NCBI GenBank assembly: GCA_963676435.2
Contig: CAXXOZ010000020.1
Span: forward strand, 124,001-188,000
Origin: CAXXOZ01 sp963676435
GTDB lineage: Bacteria; Bacillota; Clostridia; Lachnospirales; Lachnospiraceae
Length of the DNA: 64,000 nt
Direction of reading: 5' to 3'
Part shown: piece after piece, positions 1 to 8,545 of the stretch
How positions within the stretch are numbered: the stretch's first letter is position 1
Layout: each line of letters starts with the position of its first letter
The notes under the pieces: generated by a model
Databases searched by the model: none
Told to the model about the DNA's origin: nothing
The model's input: only the letters and a program-made list of their open reading frames with translations
Program-made: the position numbers and the translations under genes

Positions 1-373
1 GGTGCTGACTTTTTTGAATAAGTTGCATTACAATAACTAATTCAGCTTCTATTGTATTTCCAATAAAAACTGCTTTCAAATTTGGCACATCTAGTGTAAC
101 ATTATCTAAAGTATCCTCAGCAATAGGACTTTTGATAGCGTCTTTAATTTCAGATTTAATATTATAATCCTCTATAACTAAAATTTCACTTGATTCCGGC
201 TTATATCGTCCATCAAATAAAACTTTTACCTTTGATAAGATACCACTACTCTCAATAATTCCTGAAAAATGTTGATTTATCCTTTGTTGCGTAGGGTAAT
301 CAACGACTATTCTACGTATAAATTCTCCTTCACTTTCTGAAATAATGCCAAATAAACTACAGTTTGTAAACAT
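1..373 (-). CDS. Kiwa-like protein KwaB (DUF4868-type), N-terminal part
   Basis: This is the first ~124 residues of a protein that runs off the left edge. It starts with ATG at 371-373, one base after the stop codon of the four-TM protein upstream. That tight spacing means the two are translated together. The visible part reads MFTNCSLFGIISESEGEF and contains VLFDGRYKPESSEILVIEDY, which resembles the N-terminal half of DUF4868 proteins. KwaB of the Kiwa anti-phage system is a DUF4868 protein and binds DNA. KwaA is its membrane partner. The assignment rests on the pairing with a KwaA-like gene more than on this fragment alone. The C-terminal part, which would decide it, is outside the window. 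Confidence 0.5.
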   Translation of the reverse strand, partial: MFTNCSLFGIISESEGEFIRRIVVDYPTQQRINQHFSGIIESSGILSKVKVLFDGRYKPESSEILVIEDYNIKSEIKDAIKSPIAEDTLDNVTLDVPNLKAVFIGNTIEAELVIVMQLIQKSQH

Positions 374-374
374 A

Positions 375-893
375 TTATCTCTCCCCGTCCATTATCATAT
401 ATTCTGTTAAATGAATTATTGTCTTGATACTTGAAGTCTTTCTAAGTTCTTTCTTTGTTAATAGCAAATAAGTTACATTATCGTCTGCACTCACTTCATA
501 AAAATGATATCCGAAAAAGTTTATTAGTGGATTTATGTGGTATGAATTTGTAGTCCAAATTACAACCAAAAACATAAAAGCTATAAATGCAATTACTTTG
601 TAGTCAATTGAAGGACTTGCGATTGATAAAATTGGAAGTAGATACGCTATCACAAAGCCAACAACTTCACCATCAGACGTTCTTATTGAATTTAGACATA
701 TTTTCTGTCTCTCAAGCTTATTATATGAAAACCTCAAAAGACTCAAACATATAAATACTAATAAAATTACAACAATAATTAATGAAATCGTTGTAGTATG
801 TGAGCCACCTGATATGAAATTCACAAATGCATATGTTAAAATAATTGGTGCAAATGAAGTACTAACCAATAAAAGTTTTGCAAATCTATTCAT
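375..893 (-). CDS. Kiwa-like membrane protein KwaA
   Basis: A 172-residue protein with four predicted membrane segments (about residues 5-28, 34-54, 76-96 and 99-117) and a short cytoplasmic tail containing NPLINFFGYHFYEV. KwaA proteins of the Kiwa defence system have four membrane helices and a similar size. In that system KwaA forms a membrane assembly that recruits KwaB when phage infection perturbs the membrane. The start is supported by a strong GGAGGAGG site just upstream. It lies 99 bp downstream of hsdS and 1 bp before the KwaB-like gene, so Kiwa appears to sit at the end of a type I restriction-modification operon. The family call is by topology, tail motif and neighbour. A generic four-TM protein is the alternative. 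Confidence 0.55.
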   Translation of the reverse strand: MNRFAKLLLVSTSFAPIILTYAFVNFISGGSHTTTISLIIVVILLVFICLSLLRFSYNKLERQKICLNSIRTSDGEVVGFVIAYLLPILSIASPSIDYKVIAFIAFMFLVVIWTTNSYHINPLINFFGYHFYEVSADDNVTYLLLTKKELRKTSSIKTIIHLTEYMIMDGER

Positions 894-992
894 TTTTCCT
901 CCTCCAAATATAGATTTTTCTTTGGCTTAAATCACTTGTTACGCCCTTTTCAAAACCACCCAAATAACTTGTAATTATTATAATCCAACCTA

Positions 993-2192
993 CTATACAT
1001 CCAAAACAGAAACATCTAAATCTCCAGACATTAATTTTGATAAAAGATTATCTCTAATTTCTGATAATCCATGAATTTCTCTGGCAATCCTACGCATTTC
1101 TCCAAACATCGGTATAACAATCTCATCAAAATCTTTTAGCGTTTTATTATCTGGTTTTACGATTGAATAACCCTTTAAAATATCCGTTTTAAGATTTGTA
1201 AAAACACTACCATTTCCTAATGCCACTAAATTAGGACGAATATGCTTGAAAAATAGATATAAATACTGATTTGATAGCTGCGATTCCTTAAAATATAGCC
1301 ATCCATCATGTATACAACTATCAACATCCAATATTTTGGGGACTCCAGGTGTAGCACTATTTGATAAAACTAAAGCCCCTTGATTAAGATAAACCGTTTT
1401 ATTTAATCCCGATTCCTTTATATGCTCTGCAATGTCAATTACGAATGGGGAATTAAGACTTGTTACATCTGATATTTTCAACCATCTTAGTCCTTCAACC
1501 GATAAAAATTCTTGTATAGGTCTAGGAGATCCTCCACGTTTTATTGTAACAAAATCTCCTAACATTCCTTTTTCCCAAGAAGTAGGCACTATCCCTTCCC
1601 ATGGTTCCTTATCTATAAACCAAGATTTAAATATTGCTAACGCTTGCTCCTCCAAATTCCTATTTAACGCATCATTATTTTTTCTCTTTCTATCCAAAGC
1701 GACTAATATTGATGATATTTTCTTTTGAATTTCTAATGATGGTAATTGAATTTCTAGTTTTTCTAAATCAGATGCCTTTATAGATGGATATGCTGAAGTA
1801 CTTTGCTCAGCAATTGAATGTAATTGATCCGTCAAAATCGATTGCGTCAACCAGTAATATACAAAATCGGCATCTGCAACATTTTCATAAACATCTATTA
1901 CCGTAAAACCTGTAGATACCAAAAAATTATCTGGTTGTTCTTTTATTATTCCATAATGCAGCTGATTAGGTCTTACTGTTGAATATACGATACTATTAAA
2001 TCCAACTTTTCTTTTTGCTCTACTTGGAAGTTTTTCTTCTAAAAGATCTATATATTGAATTTCTCCAATATCATTGCCAGTAATACTTCCTGTATCTAGA
2101 TAATTAACAAATTCCCAACCATCTTTATTCGAATAAGAAGATGAATTTGTTCTACAAATGTCCCCTAGCAAATATGTTTTCCATTCAGTCAT
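993..2192 (-). CDS. hsdS: Type I restriction-modification specificity subunit HsdS
   Basis: A 399-residue protein with the two-fold HsdS layout: target recognition domain 1 (about 5-150), a conserved helical spacer (LPSLEIQKKISSILVALDRK, about 150-195), target recognition domain 2 (about 205-345) and a C-terminal helical region. HsdS reads the two halves of the bipartite DNA target and docks two HsdM subunits. The first domain begins with the usual WKTYLLGDI and the second with WEKGMLGDFVTIKRGG. It starts 8 bp after the stop of the two-TM gene. HsdM lies upstream in the same direction but is separated by an inserted IS110-family element, so transcription from the hsdM promoter may be weakened. 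No HsdR is present in the window. Confidence 0.92.
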   Translation of the reverse strand: MTEWKTYLLGDICRTNSSSYSNKDGWEFVNYLDTGSITGNDIGEIQYIDLLEEKLPSRAKRKVGFNSIVYSTVRPNQLHYGIIKEQPDNFLVSTGFTVIDVYENVADADFVYYWLTQSILTDQLHSIAEQSTSAYPSIKASDLEKLEIQLPSLEIQKKISSILVALDRKRKNNDALNRNLEEQALAIFKSWFIDKEPWEGIVPTSWEKGMLGDFVTIKRGGSPRPIQEFLSVEGLRWLKISDVTSLNSPFVIDIAEHIKESGLNKTVYLNQGALVLSNSATPGVPKILDVDSCIHDGWLYFKESQLSNQYLYLFFKHIRPNLVALGNGSVFTNLKTDILKGYSIVKPDNKTLKDFDEIVIPMFGEMRRIAREIHGLSEIRDNLLSKLMSGDLDVSVLDV

Positions 2193-2200
2193 TAGATCAC

Positions 2201-2968
2201 CTACCCAGTATATTTTCTATATGCATTCTTCACATTGCTTTGCTTCACCGTCTCATAAGAAGCTTCATATCTGTTTTTTCTTTGATAATATTGTTTTTTT
2301 GATAATTCGACAAATGGTATAACTGTAGTAATTATATCATTTATACAAAAAATCAAATGTTCAAAATTACCCTTCTCATTGTTAAATAATATTCCCTCTA
2401 GTCTATAGCATACGTCCGACAACATAATTAATCTTCCTAATGTATCTGCATTTCCTAGAATGAAATATTCTTTTAATTCTCCACTATTAATTTCACTAAT
2501 CACTGTTTTTATTTCATTCAAAAAAACGTAAACAGGTAACAAACGTTCATAATAATTTGGTTCCTTTTTAAAAAAATTCAATTTTTTAAGTTCTCTAAAC
2601 CACAACTCCCAATCTGCAGAATCTAAAGTATCATTCCTAGGTTGGATGTCTGCAAAAGACTGAAACAACTCATCTAAATACATTTTAATATAATCAATAT
2701 TCCGGTGTGCTCTAATGCTTTGTTCCATATTACGTCGTTTACATGTAGCAATATCTATTAACCATGCAACAATTACAGATGCAAACGCACCTCCAAACAC
2801 ACTAATGATTGCTGATAATACTGTGCATACAGGTGTTTTTTCAATATAAACTCCTAGCAAAATAAAACAAACTATAACAAATATTCCTAAGAATAACGAC
2901 AAACTCAAATATAATTTTTTATTTGGTTTATAAACTTTGTATCTATTTTTTGTTCGCCTTTTTTTCAT
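2201..2968 (-). CDS. Two-TM hypothetical protein inside the type I R-M operon
   Basis: About 255 residues, starting MKKRRTKNRYKVYK. Two adjacent hydrophobic segments (roughly residues 20-42 and 48-70) are followed by a soluble, mainly helical domain of about 180 residues with no motif I recognise. A TTG start 33 bp further upstream is possible but would lie in the end of the neighbouring insertion sequence. The gene ends 8 bp before hsdS, so it is co-transcribed with it. Cargo genes between hsdM and hsdS are common in type I loci and are often additional defence proteins. That role is an inference from position only. Confidence 0.6.
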   Translation of the reverse strand: MKKRRTKNRYKVYKPNKKLYLSLSLFLGIFVIVCFILLGVYIEKTPVCTVLSAIISVFGGAFASVIVAWLIDIATCKRRNMEQSIRAHRNIDYIKMYLDELFQSFADIQPRNDTLDSADWELWFRELKKLNFFKKEPNYYERLLPVYVFLNEIKTVISEINSGELKEYFILGNADTLGRLIMLSDVCYRLEGILFNNEKGNFEHLIFCINDIITTVIPFVELSKKQYYQRKNRYEASYETVKQSNVKNAYRKYTG

Positions 2969-2995
2969 TAATTCCCCTGTTATGAAGTGACCTCT

Positions 2996-3422
2996 TGTCA
3001 AGTGTTAATCTCAAGAAATCCTTCTTTTCTTTTTATTTTTTATTGTTCCAATGCCTGGAGCATATGGATAGAGCCTCAGACTTAACAGCTCTCGGCCTTG
3101 GCCACTCTGTTATACGTGGATCAGGTTTCCCTGCCAACAGGTCAATGGTCCGCCGTGAACTCTACTGTCTTTTAACGTGAATCAAAGTATTTTATTACTC
3201 TGTCAACAAAGGAGAATCGTAGATAGTTCGAACCTTAATTGTTCTCTAAGACCCCATCCATATGTTCCAGTCATTTTTATTTCTTGTCAGATTTATGTCG
3301 GACAAAGTCCGCCTTACATCTAGCTTGATTACCATTTGTTTTATTCTACTGATACTGTCAGGGGTTTACCGCCATAGGCGGCGCTTTGCACCCTTTACTG
3401 TATCTGCAGAATAAAATATCAA
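2996..3422 (-). ncRNA. Probable bridge/seek guide-RNA region of the IS1111-like element
   Basis: This is the ~420-bp non-coding stretch between the transposase stop and the element end. Read on the transposase strand it is more GC-rich than its surroundings and shows hairpins such as cggac-ttt-gtccg (near 3300-3312) and cgccgcc-tat-ggcgg (near 3373-3387). In IS1111 elements this position encodes the structured RNA whose loops pair with target and donor DNA. The RNA itself is inferred from position and structure and was not matched to a covariance model. Confidence 0.5.
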
Positions 3423-4538
3423 CTATGCAACATTACCTGTCATCATTCCCCACATAAAACATGCTAATTCTCTTGCTATTGCTGTTGTGGCTACATTTCG
3501 ATTTACACCTTTACTGAGTGTCATTTTGTAAAATCTTCTCCGTAATCTTTCATTCGCTTTATCTGCATATGCAATGACTTGTGGGGTGTTTCCTTGTTGC
3601 CTTTGTTTCAATGCTATAGATTTATGCCCTATGTTTCCCCTCGTGTATGCCTGTGCTGCTTCTACTAGCAGCCTTCTAAGATGACTATTTCCAGCTTTTG
3701 TTATGCCATACTTTTTCTGACCATCGCCACTGGAATCTTCACTTGGAACTAATCCAAGAAATGCAGCAAACTTTTCTGGCTTAGAAAATCGTTCGAAATC
3801 ACCGACCTCAACAATCATTGAAAGTGAAGTATGCGCTTTTACACCTATTAGGCAACCAAGCTTTTTTACTTTTTCCTGATATTTTTCTCCTGTTGCCAGT
3901 TCCTCAATTCGCTGGTCTAAACGTTCTATCTTTTCTGAAAAATAATCATAGGTTATAAGATATTCATCCAGTGTTTCTTGGAAAACTCCACCTAATTCCA
4001 ACGATTTTAGCCATTTCATATGAGCAATTGTCCAATAAGATTTACCTCCGTCAAACTTCTTTCCAAAACGAAGTACAAATGCTAAAATTTGTTGCTTTGT
4101 TTTCTTTAAATTAATCTTTTGATCATCTCTCATGCGGATATATTCTTTTATTGAATTATCTTCATCTGTTGGTACATGAACTTCGCTATATGTGTGAAAT
4201 GCAAGACATCTCGCTATATTTCCAGCATCTCTTTTATCAGTCTTAACTCTGTTCTTATTAGTTATTGCCATTGTTGTTGGTGCTAAGATAATACATTTAA
4301 CACCGTGGTCTGTAAGCTGATGATATAGTGAATATCCAAGACAACCTGCTTCATACCCACAAACAAACTCCACCTCATCTTCAAATCTCTTTCTGAGTTG
4401 TTCTAAATACTTAAGTATCATCTTATAATCAGATTGCATCTTTTGCTGATACTGAACTTTATCTGAATCAAAGTCATAACAACAAACTGTGTAACTTTCC
4501 TTATGGACATCCATCCCAACGTAAACTATACTATTCAT
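3423..4538 (-). CDS. IS110 family (IS1111-like) transposase
   Basis: About 371 residues from MNSIVYVGMDVHK, preceded by a GGAGG site 8 bp upstream. The N-terminal RuvC-like DEDD domain shows the acidic residues in GMDVHKESY, in VCGYEAG and in KTDKRDAGN. The C-terminal transposase_20 domain shows FLGLVPSEDSSGDGQKKYG, which includes the serine used for catalysis in this family. The enzyme recombines a circular element with its target under guidance of the element's RNA. The gene is full length and appears functional. It disrupts the type I restriction-modification operon. Confidence 0.93.
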   Translation of the reverse strand: MNSIVYVGMDVHKESYTVCCYDFDSDKVQYQQKMQSDYKMILKYLEQLRKRFEDEVEFVCGYEAGCLGYSLYHQLTDHGVKCIILAPTTMAITNKNRVKTDKRDAGNIARCLAFHTYSEVHVPTDEDNSIKEYIRMRDDQKINLKKTKQQILAFVLRFGKKFDGGKSYWTIAHMKWLKSLELGGVFQETLDEYLITYDYFSEKIERLDQRIEELATGEKYQEKVKKLGCLIGVKAHTSLSMIVEVGDFERFSKPEKFAAFLGLVPSEDSSGDGQKKYGITKAGNSHLRRLLVEAAQAYTRGNIGHKSIALKQRQQGNTPQVIAYADKANERLRRRFYKMTLSKGVNRNVATTAIARELACFMWGMMTGNVA

Positions 4539-4680
4539 ATGTGGCCTCCTATTGTATGCGGTAATCCCTGTTACCATTAATTTTTCTCAATTAATATTTT
4601 ACAGGTAAATCCACGAACCTACAATTGTGAGGTCACTTCATATTGTCTTTTTTCATTGAATCGATAAATCACAATTTATC

Positions 4681-6195
4681 TTACTTACCATATCCTATCG
4701 CATTAAGCTTTTTACAAATTTCATTTTCCAATTTATGCGATTCCTCAAACAAACCATAAAGTTCCGTAGTCAGTCTTGTCATTTTTTCTTCAAAAGGTTC
4801 TCCATCGTCTTCCTGAGCTTCAATTCCAACATACCTCCCTGGAGTAAGAATATAATCTTGCTCTGAAACCTCTTTAATTGTTGCACTTTTACAGAACCCC
4901 TGAATATCTTCATACTCATTATTCTGTCTCCAATTATGGTATGTAGATGCAATCTTTTGTATATCATCTTCTGAAAGTTCCCTGACTTTACGGTCAACCA
5001 TAAATCCCAGATTTCGAGCATCTATAAATAGAATTTTTCCTTTTGCTGAATCTTTTTTTCCCTTTCTCATTATCCACAGAGAAACTGGTATCCCTGTAGA
5101 ATAAAATAACTGTCCTGGCATAGAGACAATGCATTCTACAACATCGCCATTTATCATATTCTTTCTTATTTCACCTTCGTTTGACGTGTTAGAACTTAAT
5201 GAACCATTGGCTAATACCGTTCCAGCAACACCTCCAACAGGATTCAAATGATGAATCATATGCTGCAACCATGCATAATTTGCATTTCCCACTGGTGGTT
5301 TCCCATACCCCCATCTAACGTCATCCTGTAACTTTTCACCACCCCAATCTGAGATATTAAAAGGAGGATTTGCCAATATATAATTTGCTTTTAGAGTTTT
5401 GTGTTGATCATCATGAAATGAATCTGCATTATGCTTTCCTAGATTTGCTTCAAGACCTCTAAGTGCAAGATTCATTTTTGCTAGCTTCCATGTTGTAGGA
5501 TTACTTTCTTGTCCAAAAATCGAAATATCCCTTATGTTCCCCTGATGTTCTTTTACAAAACGGGCTGATTGGCAGAACATACCTCCTGATCCACAGGCCG
5601 GATCAAAAATCTGTCCTTCAAATGGTTCTATCATATCTACAAGTGTACGGACTATACATGATGGTGTATAGAATTCTCCTCCCAGTTTCCCTTCTGCAGA
5701 AGCAAACTTACCTAAGAAATATTCATACACTCTACCTAATAGATCTCTTTCCTGTGCTGCAGTTGTTCCTACATCAATATTTGTAAACAAGGTTACTAAT
5801 TCCCCAAGTCTTGTCTTGTTCAATTCTCTACGTGAGTAATTCTTTGTTAGGATTCCTTTTAATGTATCATTTTCTTTCTCGATTGCTTCCATTGCATTAT
5901 CTATTACTTCACCAATATCTGTACTGGTAGCATGAGCTTTTATATTTTCCCATCTAGCTTCCTTTGGAACCCAAAAAATATTATCTGCAATGTATTCATC
6001 ACGGTCTTCTTCATCACCAAAACCATCCGCCTTGAGCTTCTCATGTTTTTCCTTAAACGAATCCGAAACATACTTTAAAAATATCAGCCCTAATACTACA
6101 TGTTTATATTCAGCCGCATCCATATTAGAACGTAGCTTATCTGCTGATTGCCATAACTTTTCCTCAAAACCTATATTTGTTGTACTTGCTGCCAT
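4681..6195 (-). CDS. hsdM: Type I restriction-modification DNA methyltransferase subunit HsdM
   Basis: A protein of about 504 residues starting MAASTTNIGFEEKLWQSADKLR, chosen because GGAGG lies 8 bp upstream. It has the helical HsdM_N domain (about 10-135) and the N6-adenine methyltransferase domain (about 145-450). The SAM-binding motif is FDPACGSGGM and the catalytic motif is NPPF. FYTPSCIVRTLVDM is the usual sequence before motif I. HsdM methylates the target adenines and supports cleavage when HsdR is present. No hsdR is seen, so in this window the system is methylation-only unless hsdR lies beyond the left edge. The gene appears intact. Confidence 0.95.
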   Translation of the reverse strand: MAASTTNIGFEEKLWQSADKLRSNMDAAEYKHVVLGLIFLKYVSDSFKEKHEKLKADGFGDEEDRDEYIADNIFWVPKEARWENIKAHATSTDIGEVIDNAMEAIEKENDTLKGILTKNYSRRELNKTRLGELVTLFTNIDVGTTAAQERDLLGRVYEYFLGKFASAEGKLGGEFYTPSCIVRTLVDMIEPFEGQIFDPACGSGGMFCQSARFVKEHQGNIRDISIFGQESNPTTWKLAKMNLALRGLEANLGKHNADSFHDDQHKTLKANYILANPPFNISDWGGEKLQDDVRWGYGKPPVGNANYAWLQHMIHHLNPVGGVAGTVLANGSLSSNTSNEGEIRKNMINGDVVECIVSMPGQLFYSTGIPVSLWIMRKGKKDSAKGKILFIDARNLGFMVDRKVRELSEDDIQKIASTYHNWRQNNEYEDIQGFCKSATIKEVSEQDYILTPGRYVGIEAQEDDGEPFEEKMTRLTTELYGLFEESHKLENEICKKLNAIGYGK

Positions 6196-6366
6196 AATAA
6201 AAGCCTCCATATTTTGTTCTAAATAAATATTACATCTCACATTTTTCTCTATTTAATGGTTATTCTATTTCATACTTTAAAATATTTTAATAAGTAGTAA
6301 ATCTCATGTGAGTAACTTGAAATTCTTAATTTGTTTTCGTAAATATTTTGATATTTTTCAAGTTTA

Positions 6367-7149
6367 TTAAATCAAATATTTTTTGATATCCTCATAAGCA
6401 AACAATGGAATATCATATAAATCGCCAAATTTTTTATAAATGATTTCTGATGCCTTAAAAAGATTCTGTAAATTATTAATATGCGGCATTTTAATCCCTA
6501 AAGATTTTGCTGCTAGTTTAACTCTTTCATCAGGTACACAGCAGTCTTTACCTCTAATATAATGATAAACATTCTGACATCTTAGCTCTCTTAAAATAAG
6601 TGGTATTTTAATCCTCATTTTATTATCACCAGCACCAAACCTTCTATAGAACCAATGTAATTAATAACAAAGGAATAATCCCTGCTTTTTTCCGAAATAT
6701 CTAGACTAGCTAATATTTCACTCCATTTTTCTGCTAATACTTTTATACTTTTATAATAGTCTTTTCTAAATGATATCTTTTTTCGTGGAATAATTCCTTT
6801 ACAATCTTTAAAAATACTGATTGCGTTTTTCTCTTTTTCCTGAATTTCCTTTTCCACATTTTTATTATCAATCCAAAACTTAATATTGTCTTTTCCACTT
6901 TTTTTAAGTATGTAACAAAAAAAGCAGAATTTTCCACTGATCGGTCTTTGACCATGCTGATGCTAAAATAAATAGTAAGAATAAATCTTTTTCATTCCTT
7001 AAGTCCAAAAACATTTTAACTCCATCTACAAGCTCGATATTAAAATTAGATGTCCATCCAAGATATTTATTTTCATTATCCAGATTTACATATGGTAGTT
7101 CATTTTGGTTTTTTATTAGTGTATCTATTAATCGCTCTTTCAACATCAT
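6367..7149 (-). pseudogene. Unrecognised gene broken by two frameshifts, HhH-GPD-like tail
   Basis: Three open segments in different frames join into one protein of about 260 residues. The first (from 7149) reads MLKERLIDTLIKNQNELPYV. It shifts frame in a run of seven T near 6930 and again in a run of seven A near 6905, continuing as LKKSGKDNIKFWIDNKN. The last part overlaps by ATGA at 6615-6618 and contains IPLILRELRCQNVYHY and CCVPDERVKLAAKSLGI. The latter vaguely resembles the substrate loop of HhH-GPD DNA glycosylases (PVDxHVxRVAxRLGL). That similarity is weak and is an inference. Both shifts fall in homopolymer runs, so sequencing error is possible. Confidence 0.5.
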
Positions 7150-7158
7150 ATAACCTCT

Positions 7159-8521
7159 TCATAGAAAATATCTGATCTTTATGGTCGAACTCTTCCCACT
7201 CGGCGTTGTGGCTAATATCTCGTCATCTAAACTCATAGCTTGATACATTGCAGAACACACCGATGGCATTTTACTATTAAGTCCAAATGCTCTATGTATA
7301 TCTCCAGAAATTAATATAATCTCTGTTTTGCCATTTTGTCTTGCAATATCAAGTGTATTAAGAATATGATTATAGATGTCTTTTTTTGTGACTTTCCCAA
7401 AATTAATTTCCGTAGATCTTTTTATTTTCTTTACTAGAACATTACTATCCTTTGGTTTTTCATAAGCTTTTATCTCTGTTATGTTCTTACCTACAGTAAT
7501 ATTTTTAAAAATATAATCAATTTCATCACTTGATAACTCTGGATGATCCAGACCAATTTTAGCCACAATCCACTTTCGCTTATCTTTGAATTAGGGTGCC
7601 ATTTACCACTCCACTCAGTACTTGGTTTGAAATCTTCCTGATTATTCAGAGTGGAAATTATTCCTTTTTCAAGCCTCAACCTTAGTTCTTTATCATCAAC
7701 TTGAAAACAGGTAAATGTAAAATTACTGCGTAAGAATTTCGTAACCTCTTTTTAAATTTCCTTTTGTCTATCATAATCTACTTTCGTCTTATTTTTTCTT
7801 TTGAAGTATCCAAAACCCAGTTATTTATATACTCATCATTTCTTCTACTTAATAATGCCAATCCAATGTTTTTTCTAAATATACTTCCATCCTTATTTTC
7901 ATTTACAAAGTGGTTTTTAAGTCTTGGCTTTAAACGGTCTGGGGAATCGTGAGTTCCTACTCTAACTATACGGTCATAATCTTTATAATGTTCTCCCTTT
8001 TCAAAAACAATATAAATCCCATTTTTAAATGGAATCTCTTTGATTTCGCTATATCCGTATCTTTTGCATGAATTAAAAAGTTCATATAACTTTTCACAAT
8101 CTCCTACAGTTCCCTCCAAAACAGACTTTAGGTATGACATCCTTTCACCCAAAGCTCTTTTCCCAAGTGGAAGGCTATAATTATTAATAGCTGGGATAAT
8201 ATTTTTATAATATTCACTCCCTGCCAGTATTATGAATTCATCATTTTCAACATCAAGCTCTTCCCTCATCTGCCCTAAAACCATATTGCTCCATTGTTGT
8301 TTCTGAGAGCTTTTCATATTGTTAAGTGTCATTTCATAAGGTTTAATAATATCGTATTCGCTGACCAAACCATGTTTAGCAGATAATATGTATATCTTGT
8401 CTGAATATTTCTTTGCATATTCATATGAATATTTAAAAAGAGTACTGGCTGAATAAAGTTCCCTTGCCTCACATTCATATTCTTTTTTGGATTTTGAACA
8501 AGATATTAAAGCTATTTTCAT
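7159..8521 (-). pseudogene. DUF6884 / GIY-YIG nuclease gene, frameshifted into three pieces
   Basis: The gene starts at 8521 (MKIALISCSKSKKEYEC, with GGAGG upstream). Residues 1-145 form a DUF6884 domain: ISCSKSK, ARELYSASTLFKYS, LSAKHGLV. A GIY-YIG nuclease domain follows: NGIYIVFEKGE, RIVRVGTH, RLKPRLKNHF, FRKNIGLALL. The frame is lost near 7780. The expected GIY-YIG end (LRLEKGIISTLNNQEDFKP, then SESGLW) appears at 7600-7680, with an extra in-frame TAA near 7743. The last piece (7159-7566) has a separate conserved tail, GDIHRAFGLNSKMPSVCSAM and TTPSGKSSTIKI. Whether the tail belongs to the same protein is unclear. The family suggests nucleic-acid cleavage in defence. An IS6 element sits 25 bp upstream of the start. 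Confidence 0.7.
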
Positions 8522-8545
8522 ATTATTCCTCCGAAAAAACAATTT

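Larger units (their letters stand above)
2983..4641. mobile_element. IS110 family element, IS1111-like
   Basis: The element holds one DEDD transposase gene with a ~420-bp non-coding stretch downstream of it. A 13-bp inverted repeat, ATGAAGTGACCTC (about 2983-2995) and GAGGTCACTTCAT (4629-4641), lies near the ends. The IS1111 subgroup has such subterminal inverted repeats and keeps its guide (bridge/seek) RNA downstream of the transposase, whereas the IS110 subgroup keeps it upstream. Both observations point to IS1111. It sits between hsdM and the two-TM gene. No target duplication is evident, as expected for this family. Exact ends are uncertain by a few bases. Confidence 0.75.

Noticed and set aside
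4681..8521. An hsdR gene upstream of hsdM
   Set aside because: No helicase or HsdR nuclease motifs occur in any frame; the region is a GIY-YIG gene relic and an unrelated broken gene.
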